Assembly (NCBI RefSeq): GCF_000007825.1
Contig: NC_004722.1
Span: 5,120,001 to 5,184,000, forward strand
Length of the DNA stretch: 64,000 nucleotides
Origin: Bacillus cereus ATCC 14579
GTDB lineage: Bacteria; Bacillota; Bacilli; Bacillales; Bacillaceae_G
Direction of reading: 5' to 3'
The notes beneath the pieces were generated by a model, which worked only from the letters and a program-made list of their open reading frames with translations, was not told the DNA's origin and did no database searches. Below are positions 34,760-43,215 of the stretch, piece by piece (positions within the stretch are counted from its first letter, which is position 1; every line of letters begins with the position of its first letter). The translations under genes were made by a program, and so were the position numbers.

Positions 34760-37499
34760 AGTAACAATTAGGCTCCAGCATGTTAGTCAAGGTTGGTTCC
34801 TTTGGGGAGAAGATGACAGCGGTACTCCATTATCCGTAACAAGTTGGAAACGACATGCATTCACATGGCACTCCACTTCTTTCTACGGTACGTTTCTAAA
34901 AGAAGCAAACTTCGAAGGAAAACAAGGTGTGCTACTAACAAATGCACAAGCCTTTGAATACATTGCAAACAAACCGATGAATTCCTTTGCACATATTCAA
35001 CTGAACGGCCCTATTACAGCACTTACAAAAGATGCAAATGAATTATGGGATGCCTTTACGAGTGGTAGCTTCGTACCAGATATCGAGCACTGGCCCAAAC
35101 AACCATCTTGGAAAGTTCAAAATACGCCAATTGAAGATGACACATTAGCATCTCTTTTCTCAGCAGCAGTTAATGAAAGCATATTACAAGATAATCGCTC
35201 AAATGACGGCTGGGAAGATGCTAAAAGACTATATGAACATTACGACTTTACGAAAAGACAATTGGAAACAGCACTACATGAAGAAGATTGGCTTCGAAAA
35301 ATTGGTTATATTGAAGATGATCTTCCGTTTACAATCGGACTAAGACTGCAAGAACCACAAGAAGAATTTGAAATGTGGAAACTTGAAACAATCGTGACAC
35401 CAAAGCGCGGGGCGCATCGCATATATGTATATGAAAACATCGATTCCTTACCGAAAAGATGGCACGATTACGAAGAACGGATTACAGAAACACAAGAAGG
35501 TTTTAGTAAGCTCATACCGTGGTTAAAAGAAGGAGATACATTCCGAAATGAGCTCTTTGAAACAGAAGCTTGGAACTTCTTAACAGAAGCAAGCAATGAA
35601 TTACTTGCAGCCGGCATTACAATTTTACTACCATCATGGTGGCAAAATTTAAAAGCAACAAAACCGAAATTACGTGTCCAGCTGAAGCAAAATACAGTAC
35701 AAACACAATCGTTCTTCGGTATGAATACGCTCGTTAATTTTGACTGGCGAATTTCGACGAACGGCATTGATTTATCAGAAAGCGAATTTTTTGAACTCGT
35801 TGAACAAAACAAACGTCTATTTAATATAAACGGTCAATGGATGCGACTAGATCCAGCCTTTATCGAAGAAGTAAGGAAACTCATGAACCGTGCCGATAAA
35901 TACGGACTAGAGATGAAAGATGTCCTGCAGCAACATTTATCAAATACGGCTGAAACAGAAATTGTAGAAGATGATAGTCCGTTTACTGATATTGAAATTG
36001 AACTAGATGGATATTATGAGGAACTATTCCAAAAGCTGCTTCATATTGGAGATATTCCAAAAGTAGATGTCCCTACTTCACTAAACGCAACACTTCGTCC
36101 GTATCAACAACACGGCATTGAATGGTTATTATATTTACGAAAGCTTGGATTTGGAGCATTGCTAGCTGACGATATGGGACTCGGGAAAAGTATTCAAACA
36201 ATCTCTTACTTACTATATATAAAAGAAAATAATCTCAAAACAGGCCCTGCATTAATCGTAGCGCCGACATCTGTTCTTGGAAATTGGCAAAAAGAATTTG
36301 AGCGTTTCGCACCGAATTTACGTGTTCAATTACATTACGGAAGTAATAGAGATAAGGGCAATTCTTTTGAAGATTTCCTTCAATCAGCAGATGTTGTATT
36401 AACATCTTATGCATTGGCTCAACTCGATGAGGAAGAACTAACTTCATTATGCTGGGATGCTGTTATTTTGGATGAAGCACAAAATATTAAGAACCCACAT
36501 ACGAAACAGTCGAAAGCAGTACGAAACTTACAAGCAAATCACAAAATCGCTTTAACTGGTACGCCGATGGAAAATCGCCTTGCTGAACTTTGGTCCATTT
36601 TCGACTTTATTAATCATGGATATCTCGGAAGCTTAGGGCAATTCCAACGTCGCTTCGTCACACCGATTGAAAAAGATCGTGATGAAGGAAAAATCCAGCA
36701 AGTTCAACGGTTTATCTCACCATTTTTACTGCGCCGAACGAAGAAAGATCAAACGGTCGCATTAAATTTACCAGATAAACAAGAACAAAAAGCTTACTGT
36801 CCTCTTACTGGTGAACAAGCTTCCTTATATGAACAACTTGTTCAAGATACACTGCAAAATGTCGAAGGATTAAGTGGAATTGAAAGACGCGGCTTTATAT
36901 TACTTATGCTGAACAAGCTAAAACAAATTTGTAATCATCCAGCTCTTTATTTAAAAGAAGAAGAGCCACAAAATGTCGTTGAACGCTCTATGAAAACAAA
37001 AACGTTAATAGAGCTCATCGAAAATATAAAAGATCAAAATGAAAGTTGCCTAATCTTCACTCAATACATCGGCATGGGGAACATGCTAAAACGTGTGCTA
37101 GAAGAAAAATTCGGCCAGCGTGTCCTCTTCTTAAACGGTAGTGTGCCGAAAAAAGATCGCGACAAGATGATTGAGGAGTTCCAAAACGGAACGTATGACA
37201 TTTTCATCTTATCCTTAAAAGCTGGCGGAACAGGATTAAACTTAACCGCTGCCAACCATGTCATTCACTACGATCGTTGGTGGAACCCAGCTGTGGAAAA
37301 TCAAGCAACAGACCGCGCATATCGCATTGGTCAAAAACGATTTGTTCATGTTCACAAACTCATTACAACAGGAACATTAGAAGAAAAAATTGATGAAATG
37401 CTAGAAAGAAAACAATCTCTAAACAATGCGGTCATCACAAGCGATAGCTGGATGACTGAACTATCAACAGACGAACTAAAAGAATTACTTGGTGTATAA
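34743..37499 (+). CDS. ywqA: SNF2-family DNA translocase/helicase (YwqA-like)
   Basis: This 918-residue protein has a bacterial SNF2-associated N-terminal region, then a RecA-like pair with Walker A in DDMGLGKSIQ (about residue 476), a DEAQ box in ILDEAQNIKN (about 574) and motif VI QATDRAYRIGQ (about 855). It should be an ATP-driven double-strand DNA translocase that remodels nucleoprotein, perhaps RNA polymerase or repair complexes. The neighbour is a SWIM protein. Its stop TAA lies inside a dispersed repeat that begins TATAAAGTG. The length is normal for the family. Confidence 0.93.
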   Translation: MINQTEVTIRLQHVSQGWFLWGEDDSGTPLSVTSWKRHAFTWHSTSFYGTFLKEANFEGKQGVLLTNAQAFEYIANKPMNSFAHIQLNGPITALTKDANELWDAFTSGSFVPDIEHWPKQPSWKVQNTPIEDDTLASLFSAAVNESILQDNRSNDGWEDAKRLYEHYDFTKRQLETALHEEDWLRKIGYIEDDLPFTIGLRLQEPQEEFEMWKLETIVTPKRGAHRIYVYENIDSLPKRWHDYEERITETQEGFSKLIPWLKEGDTFRNELFETEAWNFLTEASNELLAAGITILLPSWWQNLKATKPKLRVQLKQNTVQTQSFFGMNTLVNFDWRISTNGIDLSESEFFELVEQNKRLFNINGQWMRLDPAFIEEVRKLMNRADKYGLEMKDVLQQHLSNTAETEIVEDDSPFTDIEIELDGYYEELFQKLLHIGDIPKVDVPTSLNATLRPYQQHGIEWLLYLRKLGFGALLADDMGLGKSIQTISYLLYIKENNLKTGPALIVAPTSVLGNWQKEFERFAPNLRVQLHYGSNRDKGNSFEDFLQSADVVLTSYALAQLDEEELTSLCWDAVILDEAQNIKNPHTKQSKAVRNLQANHKIALTGTPMENRLAELWSIFDFINHGYLGSLGQFQRRFVTPIEKDRDEGKIQQVQRFISPFLLRRTKKDQTVALNLPDKQEQKAYCPLTGEQASLYEQLVQDTLQNVEGLSGIERRGFILLMLNKLKQICNHPALYLKEEEPQNVVERSMKTKTLIELIENIKDQNESCLIFTQYIGMGNMLKRVLEEKFGQRVLFLNGSVPKKDRDKMIEEFQNGTYDIFILSLKAGGTGLNLTAANHVIHYDRWWNPAVENQATDRAYRIGQKRFVHVHKLITTGTLEEKIDEMLERKQSLNNAVITSDSWMTELSTDELKELLGV

Positions 37500-37538
37500 A
37501 GTGAAACTTTAATCAGTGGAGGTTTTACTCCCCGCAAA
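37495..37538 (+). repeat. Dispersed repeat beginning TATAAAGTGAAACTTT (copy C)
   Basis: TATAAAGTGAAACTTTAATC is followed by AGTGGAGGTTTTACTCCCC. It overlaps the stop codon of the SNF2 gene, and the first TAA of the repeat is the stop. Confidence 0.65.
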
Positions 37539-37540
37539 AA

Positions 37541-37576
37541 AAAGCGCTAATCTCATTTGAGATTAGCGCTTTTTTC
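37541..37576. terminator. Bidirectional terminator between SNF2 and VanZ genes
   Basis: A 14-bp perfect stem (37541-37554 with 37559-37572), A run before and T run after. The right arm overlaps the end of the VanZ gene. Confidence 0.85.
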
Positions 37577-38048
37577 TATTCCAAAACCAATTACTTATTA
37601 TAATTCCCGTTAATCCGCCGCACGTATCAAGCAATGAATCTTGCCACATTGGTGTGCGGTCTCCCGTATACCATTGGTGAATTTCATCAAATGTTGCATA
37701 ACCCGCAACGAAAAGAAGGGCATATATAAAACATCTTTTCCTCGAATGACCTGATCGATGAAAAGCGTAATAAATCAATGAACCTAGCATAAAGAACACC
37801 ATAAAATGAGCACCTTTACGAAGGAAAAACTCAATAAATCCGCCTACACCTTTATTCGCAATACTAACAGGGGTTCCTCCACCATAATCAATAGATACCC
37901 ATGAAAAATGCTCTTTCACAAATTCAACATTTACATATTGTTCAATATCTGAACGCATATCCTGCTTTTTATATGGTTGTGCCGAAGAATAGAAAATCAG
38001 CCCCATCCATAGTAATACAGGAATCCAAAATAACCATTTACGATTCAT
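37563..38048 (-). CDS. VanZ-family membrane protein
   Basis: This 161-residue protein has about four membrane helices and the VanZ hallmarks: an early FYSSAQPY segment, a FFLRKGAHFMVFFMLG helix and the acidic DEIHQWYTGDRTPMWQDSLLDTCGG block. VanZ proteins can lower teicoplanin sensitivity, but most members have no known role. It is a lone gene here with no other van genes, so resistance should not be assumed. Confidence 0.9.
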   Translation of the reverse strand: MNRKWLFWIPVLLWMGLIFYSSAQPYKKQDMRSDIEQYVNVEFVKEHFSWVSIDYGGGTPVSIANKGVGGFIEFFLRKGAHFMVFFMLGSLIYYAFHRSGHSRKRCFIYALLFVAGYATFDEIHQWYTGDRTPMWQDSLLDTCGGLTGIIISNWFWNRKKR

Positions 38049-38159
38049 TATCCAGAATTCTCCTCTCTTAATCTTTTAAGGGTACCAAAAAAAAGAAAAA
38101 ATTTCACGCCAAAACATGACATTTGTACCCTATTTATAAAGTGAAAGGAGGTGATACAC

Positions 38160-38384
38160 ATGGCAATTGAAACAATCGTAATGGATTTAACTTTACGTCT
38201 TGTCTTAAATAACGGATTAGATAAGAACGGCAAAACAGTTTTCAAGAACAAACAATTTAAACGTGTTAAAACAAATGCGAGCTTAGATCAAGTACACAAC
38301 GTAGCTCATGCTCTAGCTTCCTTACAAGCATCACCACTTCACGCTGTACAACTTGTAAGCACATCAGATCTTTCTAAACTATAA
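38160..38384 (+). CDS. DUF1659 small protein
   Basis: This 74-residue protein matches DUF1659, a family of small Firmicute proteins of unknown role usually found beside DUF2922, as here. The start at ATG 38160 is set by AAAGGAGGTGAT, a nearly perfect anti-SD complement 6 nt upstream, which predicts heavy translation. A GTG three codons earlier is part of that site. The stop TAA falls inside a dispersed repeat (copy D). Confidence 0.82.
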   Translation: MAIETIVMDLTLRLVLNNGLDKNGKTVFKNKQFKRVKTNASLDQVHNVAHALASLQASPLHAVQLVSTSDLSKL

Positions 38385-38460
38385 AGTAAAACTCGGATCA
38401 GTGGGGATTTTATTCATCCCCGCTGAGTATTAGACCGCAATTTAACCGGCAGACCCAAAT
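38380..38460 (+). repeat. Dispersed repeat beginning TATAAAGTAAAAC (copy D)
   Basis: Contains GATCAGTGGGGATTTT and the partner CCCCGCTGA, a hairpin close to that of copy C. The stop codon of the DUF1659 gene is the TAA of TATAAAG, as in copy C. It separates the paired DUF1659 and DUF2922 genes. Confidence 0.6.
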
Positions 38461-38500
38461 CCCATAAATAGCTTGATAAATACAAAGGAGGGAATAACAC

Positions 38501-38716
38501 ATGCAAGTACTAGAGTTGATTTTCGCAAAAGAAGATGGAAAAACAGTCGTTTTTTCTATCGATACGCCCATCACACCAATCGATGCACAAGTCGTAAATC
38601 AAGTAATGGATACAATCCTCGCCTCATCTGTATTTTCATCCATTGATGAAAATACACGAAAAAAGGGAGCTCGCCTTGTAGAAAAAAATGTATCTGAAGT
38701 TCCAATTACTCTATAA
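38501..38716 (+). CDS. DUF2922 small protein
   Basis: This 71-residue protein fits DUF2922, starting MQVLELIFAKEDGK and ending in a VSEVPITL strand. It is the usual partner of DUF1659. The start follows AAAGGAGGG. The function is unknown. The gene ends in a strong terminator shared with a convergent DUF4359 gene. Confidence 0.82.
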   Translation: MQVLELIFAKEDGKTVVFSIDTPITPIDAQVVNQVMDTILASSVFSSIDENTRKKGARLVEKNVSEVPITL

Positions 38717-38720
38717 AATG

Positions 38721-38760
38721 AAAAAGACGAATCTGCATCATTTTGCAGATTCGTCTTTTT
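38721..38760. terminator. Bidirectional terminator
   Basis: A 17-bp perfect stem (38721-38737 with 38744-38760), with A and T runs at the ends. Its right arm overlaps the 3' end of the DUF4359 gene. Confidence 0.88.
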
Positions 38761-39136
38761 TCTTCGGCATTTCAATCGGAATAAAAATCTTTGAGAAACC
38801 GACGCATACGTACTTATAATGTTCTTCACCTATATCAAACTCAGTCGTATATGTTGAGAAGAATATATAATCATTTCGCTTCGTATAATGATCAATTAAT
38901 AACCCAACTTGTGGCTCAACATACTTTTTCGCTAACTTTTTACCGGCCGATGCCAAGTCGCCAAGGAGACCCTCTTCATTCTCTTTTTGAACTTCATCTA
39001 GCTTCTTACTCACATCATTACGCTTCATAAACTGCTTCGCTGCCCATTCTGTATATTCGCCCTTACTCGGATTACTGTTTGCTAAATATACTAGGAGAAC
39101 GACAACTAAAGCCATAATAATATACTTTTTCTTCAT
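38738..39136 (-). CDS. DUF4359-type single-pass membrane protein
   Basis: The 132 residues comprise one N-terminal membrane helix (about 5-22), then SNPSKGEYTEWAAKQF, which fits the DUF4359 start, a helical stretch, and a C-terminal beta-rich part with ending KKKDESAK. It is probably outside the membrane. The function is unknown. The start has a modest ribosome binding site (TAGGCGGTGAT). It stands alone between two terminators. Confidence 0.75.
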   Translation of the reverse strand: MKKKYIIMALVVVLLVYLANSNPSKGEYTEWAAKQFMKRNDVSKKLDEVQKENEEGLLGDLASAGKKLAKKYVEPQVGLLIDHYTKRNDYIFFSTYTTEFDIGEEHYKYVCVGFSKIFIPIEMPKKKDESAK

Positions 39137-39328
39137 ACTATATCACCGCCTACTCTTTTCTATTTTCATATATATGTACAAGCGATGCAAATTAGAAAGA
39201 CTATCACCTATTGATTGTAAACGAATAGCCAAAATTTACAATACAAAACAAAATATTAACACTTAATTTACTTATTCCGTATATAATTATATTCGAAATG
39301 TTAATTTCATAAGGGAGGACTTAAAATC

Positions 39329-39805
39329 ATGAATGATGAAAATAACATTATTATTTCTAGTTCTACTATGATGCTTGTTCCATACAATCACCCTTATTAT
39401 CGTACAAAACTTATCGACAGTAGCGGAAACCATCTTTACTCCTGTCAAACTGCTCTCCAACTTATACAGAAATCTTGTCTAACAAATATTCATTCTACTT
39501 ATCAAGGGAGACGTAATGCTGTAAAAACAAAATTTAAATTTAAACAAAACGTTCCAATTCCGATCAATCATAGAGAATATATTTGTGCTTTCCCAACAGA
39601 ATCTCCTGCTTCTCCAAATTGTATTTGGCTTTTCTTCAAACATGTTCATACAATAGAGTTTTTCAAAAAAGCTAAACGAGCTAAAATTCATTTTTCAAAC
39701 GGAGCTACCGTAACGATACAAATTAGTCCCCATAAGTTAAGCCAGCAATTATGGAAAGCTGGATATGTATTATCCCAAATGAACATGCAAGATTCATCAC
39801 CTTAA
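39329..39805 (+). CDS. comK: ComK-family competence transcription factor (likely ComK2)
   Basis: This 158-residue protein aligns through the ComK core: MMLVPYNHPYYRTKL, YQGRRNAVKTKF, the FPTESPASPNCIW block and a C-terminal NQL-like helix. ComK binds AT-boxes as a dimer of dimers and drives DNA-uptake genes in B. subtilis. B. cereus genomes have two paralogues; this one is distant enough from B. subtilis ComK that I favour ComK2, whose role is unclear. The start follows AAGGGAGG. A terminator separates it from a convergent sigma-factor gene. Confidence 0.85.
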   Translation: MNDENNIIISSSTMMLVPYNHPYYRTKLIDSSGNHLYSCQTALQLIQKSCLTNIHSTYQGRRNAVKTKFKFKQNVPIPINHREYICAFPTESPASPNCIWLFFKHVHTIEFFKKAKRAKIHFSNGATVTIQISPHKLSQQLWKAGYVLSQMNMQDSSP

Positions 39806-39810
39806 TAACA

Positions 39811-39859
39811 AATAGAATGGAAGGTAGTATTTCCTTACCTTACCTTCCATTCTATTTTC
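39811..39859. terminator. Terminator between comK and sigma-factor genes
   Basis: A 16-bp perfect stem (39811-39826 with 39841-39856) around a 14-nt loop, with a T run after. Confidence 0.8.
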
Positions 39860-39864
39860 TATTT

Positions 39865-40335
39865 TTATCCTTTTACACTATCTCGCATTTTCTCGAGTGC
39901 TTGCCGATACATCCATCTTACTTGATAATATGTCATTTCCGTCTCTAAAGCGATTTCTCCCATCGTCTTCCCTACAAAAAAACGTTCAAAAATAATATAC
40001 TTCTCCTTCTCATCTAACACGCTCATAAAATCCTTCACTCTTATTTCAACGTCCTCAAAATGAAAGATATCCTCATACTCTCCTACACATACACATCTCT
40101 CCTGCACTGCGAACTCTTTCTTCAATCTCTCTAATATATAACCTCGCACCGTTACAACTGCATATGCAGGGAAATACCCCTTCTTTTCATCAAATCTTTC
40201 ATACGCATGCCAAAGACCGATTAAACCACATTGATAATACTCTTCATAATCTTTACGAATACCTAATTTCTTTATTTGATTTACAATCATCCCTTCATAC
40301 AAAACAACTGCCTCTTTAAAAGTCGCTGGCTTCAC
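39865..40335 (-). CDS. Orphan sigma-70 family sigma factor
   Basis: This 156-residue protein has region 2 (CGLIGLWHAYERFDEKKGYFPAYAVVTVRGYI) for -10 recognition and core binding, and region 4 (about 108-153, with a helix-turn-helix around GEIALETEMTYYQVRWMYRQ) for the -35 box. It lacks regions 1 and 3, like ECF and ComX-type sigma factors. No anti-sigma gene is adjacent. GTG 40335 is taken as start, though its ribosome binding site is weak, and ATG 40293 is an alternative. The nearness to comK invites comparison with competence sigma factors, but that is inference. Confidence 0.75.
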   Translation of the reverse strand: MKPATFKEAVVLYEGMIVNQIKKLGIRKDYEEYYQCGLIGLWHAYERFDEKKGYFPAYAVVTVRGYILERLKKEFAVQERCVCVGEYEDIFHFEDVEIRVKDFMSVLDEKEKYIIFERFFVGKTMGEIALETEMTYYQVRWMYRQALEKMRDSVKG

Positions 40336-40423
40336 ACAGTACCCGTTTCTAAAAGGTATACCTTTCTAGTATTCCGCGGTACCTTCACAATATAAAAATA
40401 AAGAAAAGATTTCACTGTGAGTC

Positions 40424-40496
40424 ATTTCAAATACTACCGACGGAATTTGAAATTACACTATGTAGAATTTGAAATTCTGTTGGTGGTATTTGAAAT
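40424..40496. repeat. 73-bp near-perfect inverted repeat element
   Basis: Arms of 31 nt (40424-40454 and 40466-40496) pair throughout in the RNA, apart from one G-G mismatch and three G-U pairs, with an 11-nt loop. Each arm contains ATTTCAAAT-like motifs, so the whole resembles a miniature mobile element. It occupies most of the gap between the sigma-factor and Yip1 genes. Confidence 0.7.
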
Positions 40497-40510
40497 AGGG
40501 GTAAAAATAA

Positions 40511-40540
40511 AAAAGGTGACTCTTGGAAGAGCCACCTTTT
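40511..40540 (-). terminator. Terminator of the exporter operon
   Basis: A 14-bp stem with one mismatch (40511-40524 with 40527-40540) and T run on the minus strand, after the Yip1 gene. Confidence 0.7.
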
Positions 40541-40553
40541 CTATCTTATTTCC

Positions 40554-41222
40554 TTATTGGAACATACCTTGTAAAGCTCCGATTCCAAGAGTTAAAACAA
40601 AGAAAACAATAGTAATAATTGTTGCCTGCTTTTTAGTCAAACCTGCTGTAATTTGAAGACCTAGCCATGTAACTACATATCCCCAAATTGTAAACACTTC
40701 AAATTTACTTACAATACCTTTTACAACACCACTACTCGAGGCGAAAATTGGTCCTAGGCCAGTGTACATTTCTTGACCCGATCCACCTAAAATATAAGCT
40801 AAAATTATATTTATTAATACACCAATTAATGAAATAACACTTGAATATACAGTAATCGCCAATAATTTTTTATAAGAAGTATCATTGCTCATAAACACCA
40901 TTAATACTTTATACACTACAGCACTTAGTAAGAAACTAAATCCCATACCAAGAGCACCTACACCGAATCCCATACCATATGTCATTCCAGCTGAAACAGT
41001 AACACCTAACTCCTTATTGAGCTCAATTGCTTCAGGTGTTAGAGAATATACATAAGCAGCAAATCCCCCAATAAGTCCACCTAATAAAACAAGTAGCCAA
41101 AACGCTCCCCAAACTGCATTACTCGTTTTCATTCTTTCGAACTGCACTCCAGGAGAAGTAATCATTCCTAATAATGATGGCTTCTTCACGCCTACATCTT
41201 GCGTATTAATATTTGCTTCCAT
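40554..41222 (-). CDS. Yip1-family membrane protein (YknW-like)
   Basis: This 222-residue protein has five membrane helices and the bacterial Yip1 layout, starting with a soluble N-terminus (about 1-35) containing SPGVQFERMKTS. In B. subtilis YknW joins YknXYZ, an ABC exporter that protects against the SdpC killing factor; YknW is needed for assembly. Here it is the last gene, 113 bp after the permease, separated by a long hairpin. The start follows GGAGGCGTT. Confidence 0.82.
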   Translation of the reverse strand: MEANINTQDVGVKKPSLLGMITSPGVQFERMKTSNAVWGAFWLLVLLGGLIGGFAAYVYSLTPEAIELNKELGVTVSAGMTYGMGFGVGALGMGFSFLLSAVVYKVLMVFMSNDTSYKKLLAITVYSSVISLIGVLINIILAYILGGSGQEMYTGLGPIFASSSGVVKGIVSKFEVFTIWGYVVTWLGLQITAGLTKKQATIITIVFFVLTLGIGALQGMFQ

Positions 41223-41249
41223 TATAACGCCTCCTTCTATTTATATAAC

Positions 41250-41308
41250 CCGTTCTAACGGGCGGTTCACTTCCTCATATAGAGGCTACGAACCGCCCAC
41301 TAGAACGG
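41250..41308 (-). promoter_or_regulatory. Long hairpin between exporter permease and Yip1 genes
   Basis: 19-nt arms (41250-41268 with 41290-41308), almost fully paired, around a 21-nt loop; no T run follows on the minus strand. It may be a processing site or weak attenuator that lowers Yip1 expression. Confidence 0.5.
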
Positions 41309-41335
41309 TAATGTGTAGTTCTACTACACTATTAA

Positions 41336-42538
41336 TTACTCATAACGCAATGCTTCAATTGGATCTAATTTCGCAGCTTTATTTGCTGGAATTAATCCGA
41401 AAATAATACCGAGTGTCATCGAGAACAGTACGCCTCCAACGACAACTTCCCACGAAACGAGCGGTGGCCATTTTGCGAATGTAGAAACGATATATGCTCC
41501 GCCATACCCAAGACCAATTCCGATTAAACCACCTAAAAGTGTTAACATAACAGCTTCAATTAAAAACTGTAATAAAATTTTACTACGCGTTGCTCCAAGC
41601 GCTTTACGTATCCCAATTTCGCGCGTACGCTCCGTTACAGATACGAGCATGATATTCATAACACCAATACCACCAACGACTAATGAAATACCAGCGATAC
41701 CACCGATAATCATCGTCATGATGCTAGTTACTTTAGAAACATTTTCTTGGAGTTCTTTTAAATTCACCAGTTCATATTTACCTGGGATTTCACTTGGCTT
41801 ACGACTATTTAATACATCAACAGCTCGTTTCCCTGCTGCTTCTAAATTGTCTACATTTTTAGCTTGAATTGCGATATTTTGAATATCATCTGTCCCGTAT
41901 AAAACAGGCCATAACGTAAGAGGAATTAACGCTTCTTCCATTTCAAATCCCATAAATTCATTATCTGATGTATACACACCAATAATTTGCATTGGCTGTC
42001 CCTTCATCTCAATAATTTGTCCAACTGGGTTTACGTCCTTAAATAACGTTTCCTCTGTTTTTGTGCTAATCATCACAACGTTATTCGCGTGAGAAATATC
42101 TGATTCATTTAAGGAGCGGCCCTTTACAACCTTTACTTTATTAACCGCAAAATATTCATTATCAAGTCCAATAACATTCAGCCTTGCTTTTTTATCATTT
42201 ACATCAAGTGTCTCTGTTGTCGAATTTGTTGTAATAACGTGTGAAACATCTTTCACTTGTTTTACTTCCAAAATATCCTCTTCCGTTAACTTCGGTATTT
42301 CAAATCCACCTATAGCAAATTCATCATTAATATCTGTTTTAAATTGAATTGGCATAAGGTTATTACCACCAGAACCTGCGAATTTCGACTTCAACATCGC
42401 TTCCCCGCCTTGCCCAATTGCAACGACAGTAATAATCGAACCTACCCCGATAATAATACCGAGCATCGTAAGAGCAGAACGTAGTTTATGAGCTAAAATA
42501 GAAGATAAGGCAATTTTTATACTATCTAGTAAACTCAT
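41336..42538 (-). CDS. MacB-type ABC exporter permease (YknZ-like)
   Basis: This 400-residue protein shows the MacB fold: one N-terminal membrane helix (about 18-40), a large extracytoplasmic domain (about 45-270), and three C-terminal helices with the FtsX motif TERTREIGIRKALGATR. It works with the ATPase and the HlyD-like protein next door as a mechanotransmission exporter for peptides or antibiotics. The start at 42538 overlaps the ATPase stop in ATGA; the GTG three codons earlier is not needed. The B. subtilis counterpart is YknZ. Confidence 0.9.
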   Translation of the reverse strand: MSLLDSIKIALSSILAHKLRSALTMLGIIIGVGSIITVVAIGQGGEAMLKSKFAGSGGNNLMPIQFKTDINDEFAIGGFEIPKLTEEDILEVKQVKDVSHVITTNSTTETLDVNDKKARLNVIGLDNEYFAVNKVKVVKGRSLNESDISHANNVVMISTKTEETLFKDVNPVGQIIEMKGQPMQIIGVYTSDNEFMGFEMEEALIPLTLWPVLYGTDDIQNIAIQAKNVDNLEAAGKRAVDVLNSRKPSEIPGKYELVNLKELQENVSKVTSIMTMIIGGIAGISLVVGGIGVMNIMLVSVTERTREIGIRKALGATRSKILLQFLIEAVMLTLLGGLIGIGLGYGGAYIVSTFAKWPPLVSWEVVVGGVLFSMTLGIIFGLIPANKAAKLDPIEALRYE

Positions 42539-43215
42539 ACCGCACACCTTCTATCTTCTGTAACTTTCCCGTCTCGCAGTACAATGCGGCGGGAAGAATA
42601 CGCTGCTACTTCCTCTTCATGCGTAACCATAACAATCGTCGTACCTTCTGCATTAAGCTTCGTGAAAATATCCATAACTTGCTCACCAGACTTCGTATCA
42701 AGTGCACCAGTCGGTTCATCGGCCATAATGAACGTTGGATTATTTGCAATCGCTCTTGCAATTGCTACACGCTGCTTCTGTCCACCTGATAACTCATTTG
42801 GTAAATGATGCACGCGATCTGCCAATCCAACTTTACCTAACGCCTCCAAAGCCCGCTTGCGACGCTCCGCTTTCTTCACGCCACCATATACGAGCGGAAG
42901 CTCAACATTTTCCACTGCGGAAAGACGCGGCAGCAAATTAAAATGCTGAAACACAAAACCGATATATTCATTACGAATTAAAGCAAGCTTTGACTCGTCT
43001 GCTGTTAAGATATTCACATCATTCAGCATATATTCACCTTCTGTTGGACGATCTAAACAACCGATAATATTCATAAGCGTCGACTTACCAGAACCAGAAG
43101 GTCCCATAATCGAAACGAACTCACCGCTCTGAATCGTTAAACTAATACCGTGTAAAATCGGCACTGCCAATTTTCCTTGATAATACGTTTTAGCAATATG
43201 ATTTAACGTAATCAT
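42535..43215 (-). CDS. MacB-type ABC exporter ATPase (YknY-like)
   Basis: This 226-residue ATPase has Walker A GPSGSGKST, the LSGGQKQR signature, Walker B with FIMADEPTGALD, and the H-loop VTHEEEVA. The PTGALDT stretch is typical of the LolD/MacB subfamily. It powers the neighbouring permease. Translation is coupled by 4-bp overlaps at both ends, with the HlyD-like gene upstream and the permease downstream. Confidence 0.93.
   Translation of the reverse strand: MITLNHIAKTYYQGKLAVPILHGISLTIQSGEFVSIMGPSGSGKSTLMNIIGCLDRPTEGEYMLNDVNILTADESKLALIRNEYIGFVFQHFNLLPRLSAVENVELPLVYGGVKKAERRKRALEALGKVGLADRVHHLPNELSGGQKQRVAIARAIANNPTFIMADEPTGALDTKSGEQVMDIFTKLNAEGTTIVMVTHEEEVAAYSSRRIVLRDGKVTEDRRCAV

Noticed and set aside
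37563..38048. VanZ as a sign of a glycopeptide-resistance cluster
   Set aside because: No vanHAX, vanRS or vanY genes nearby; lone VanZ homologues are common.
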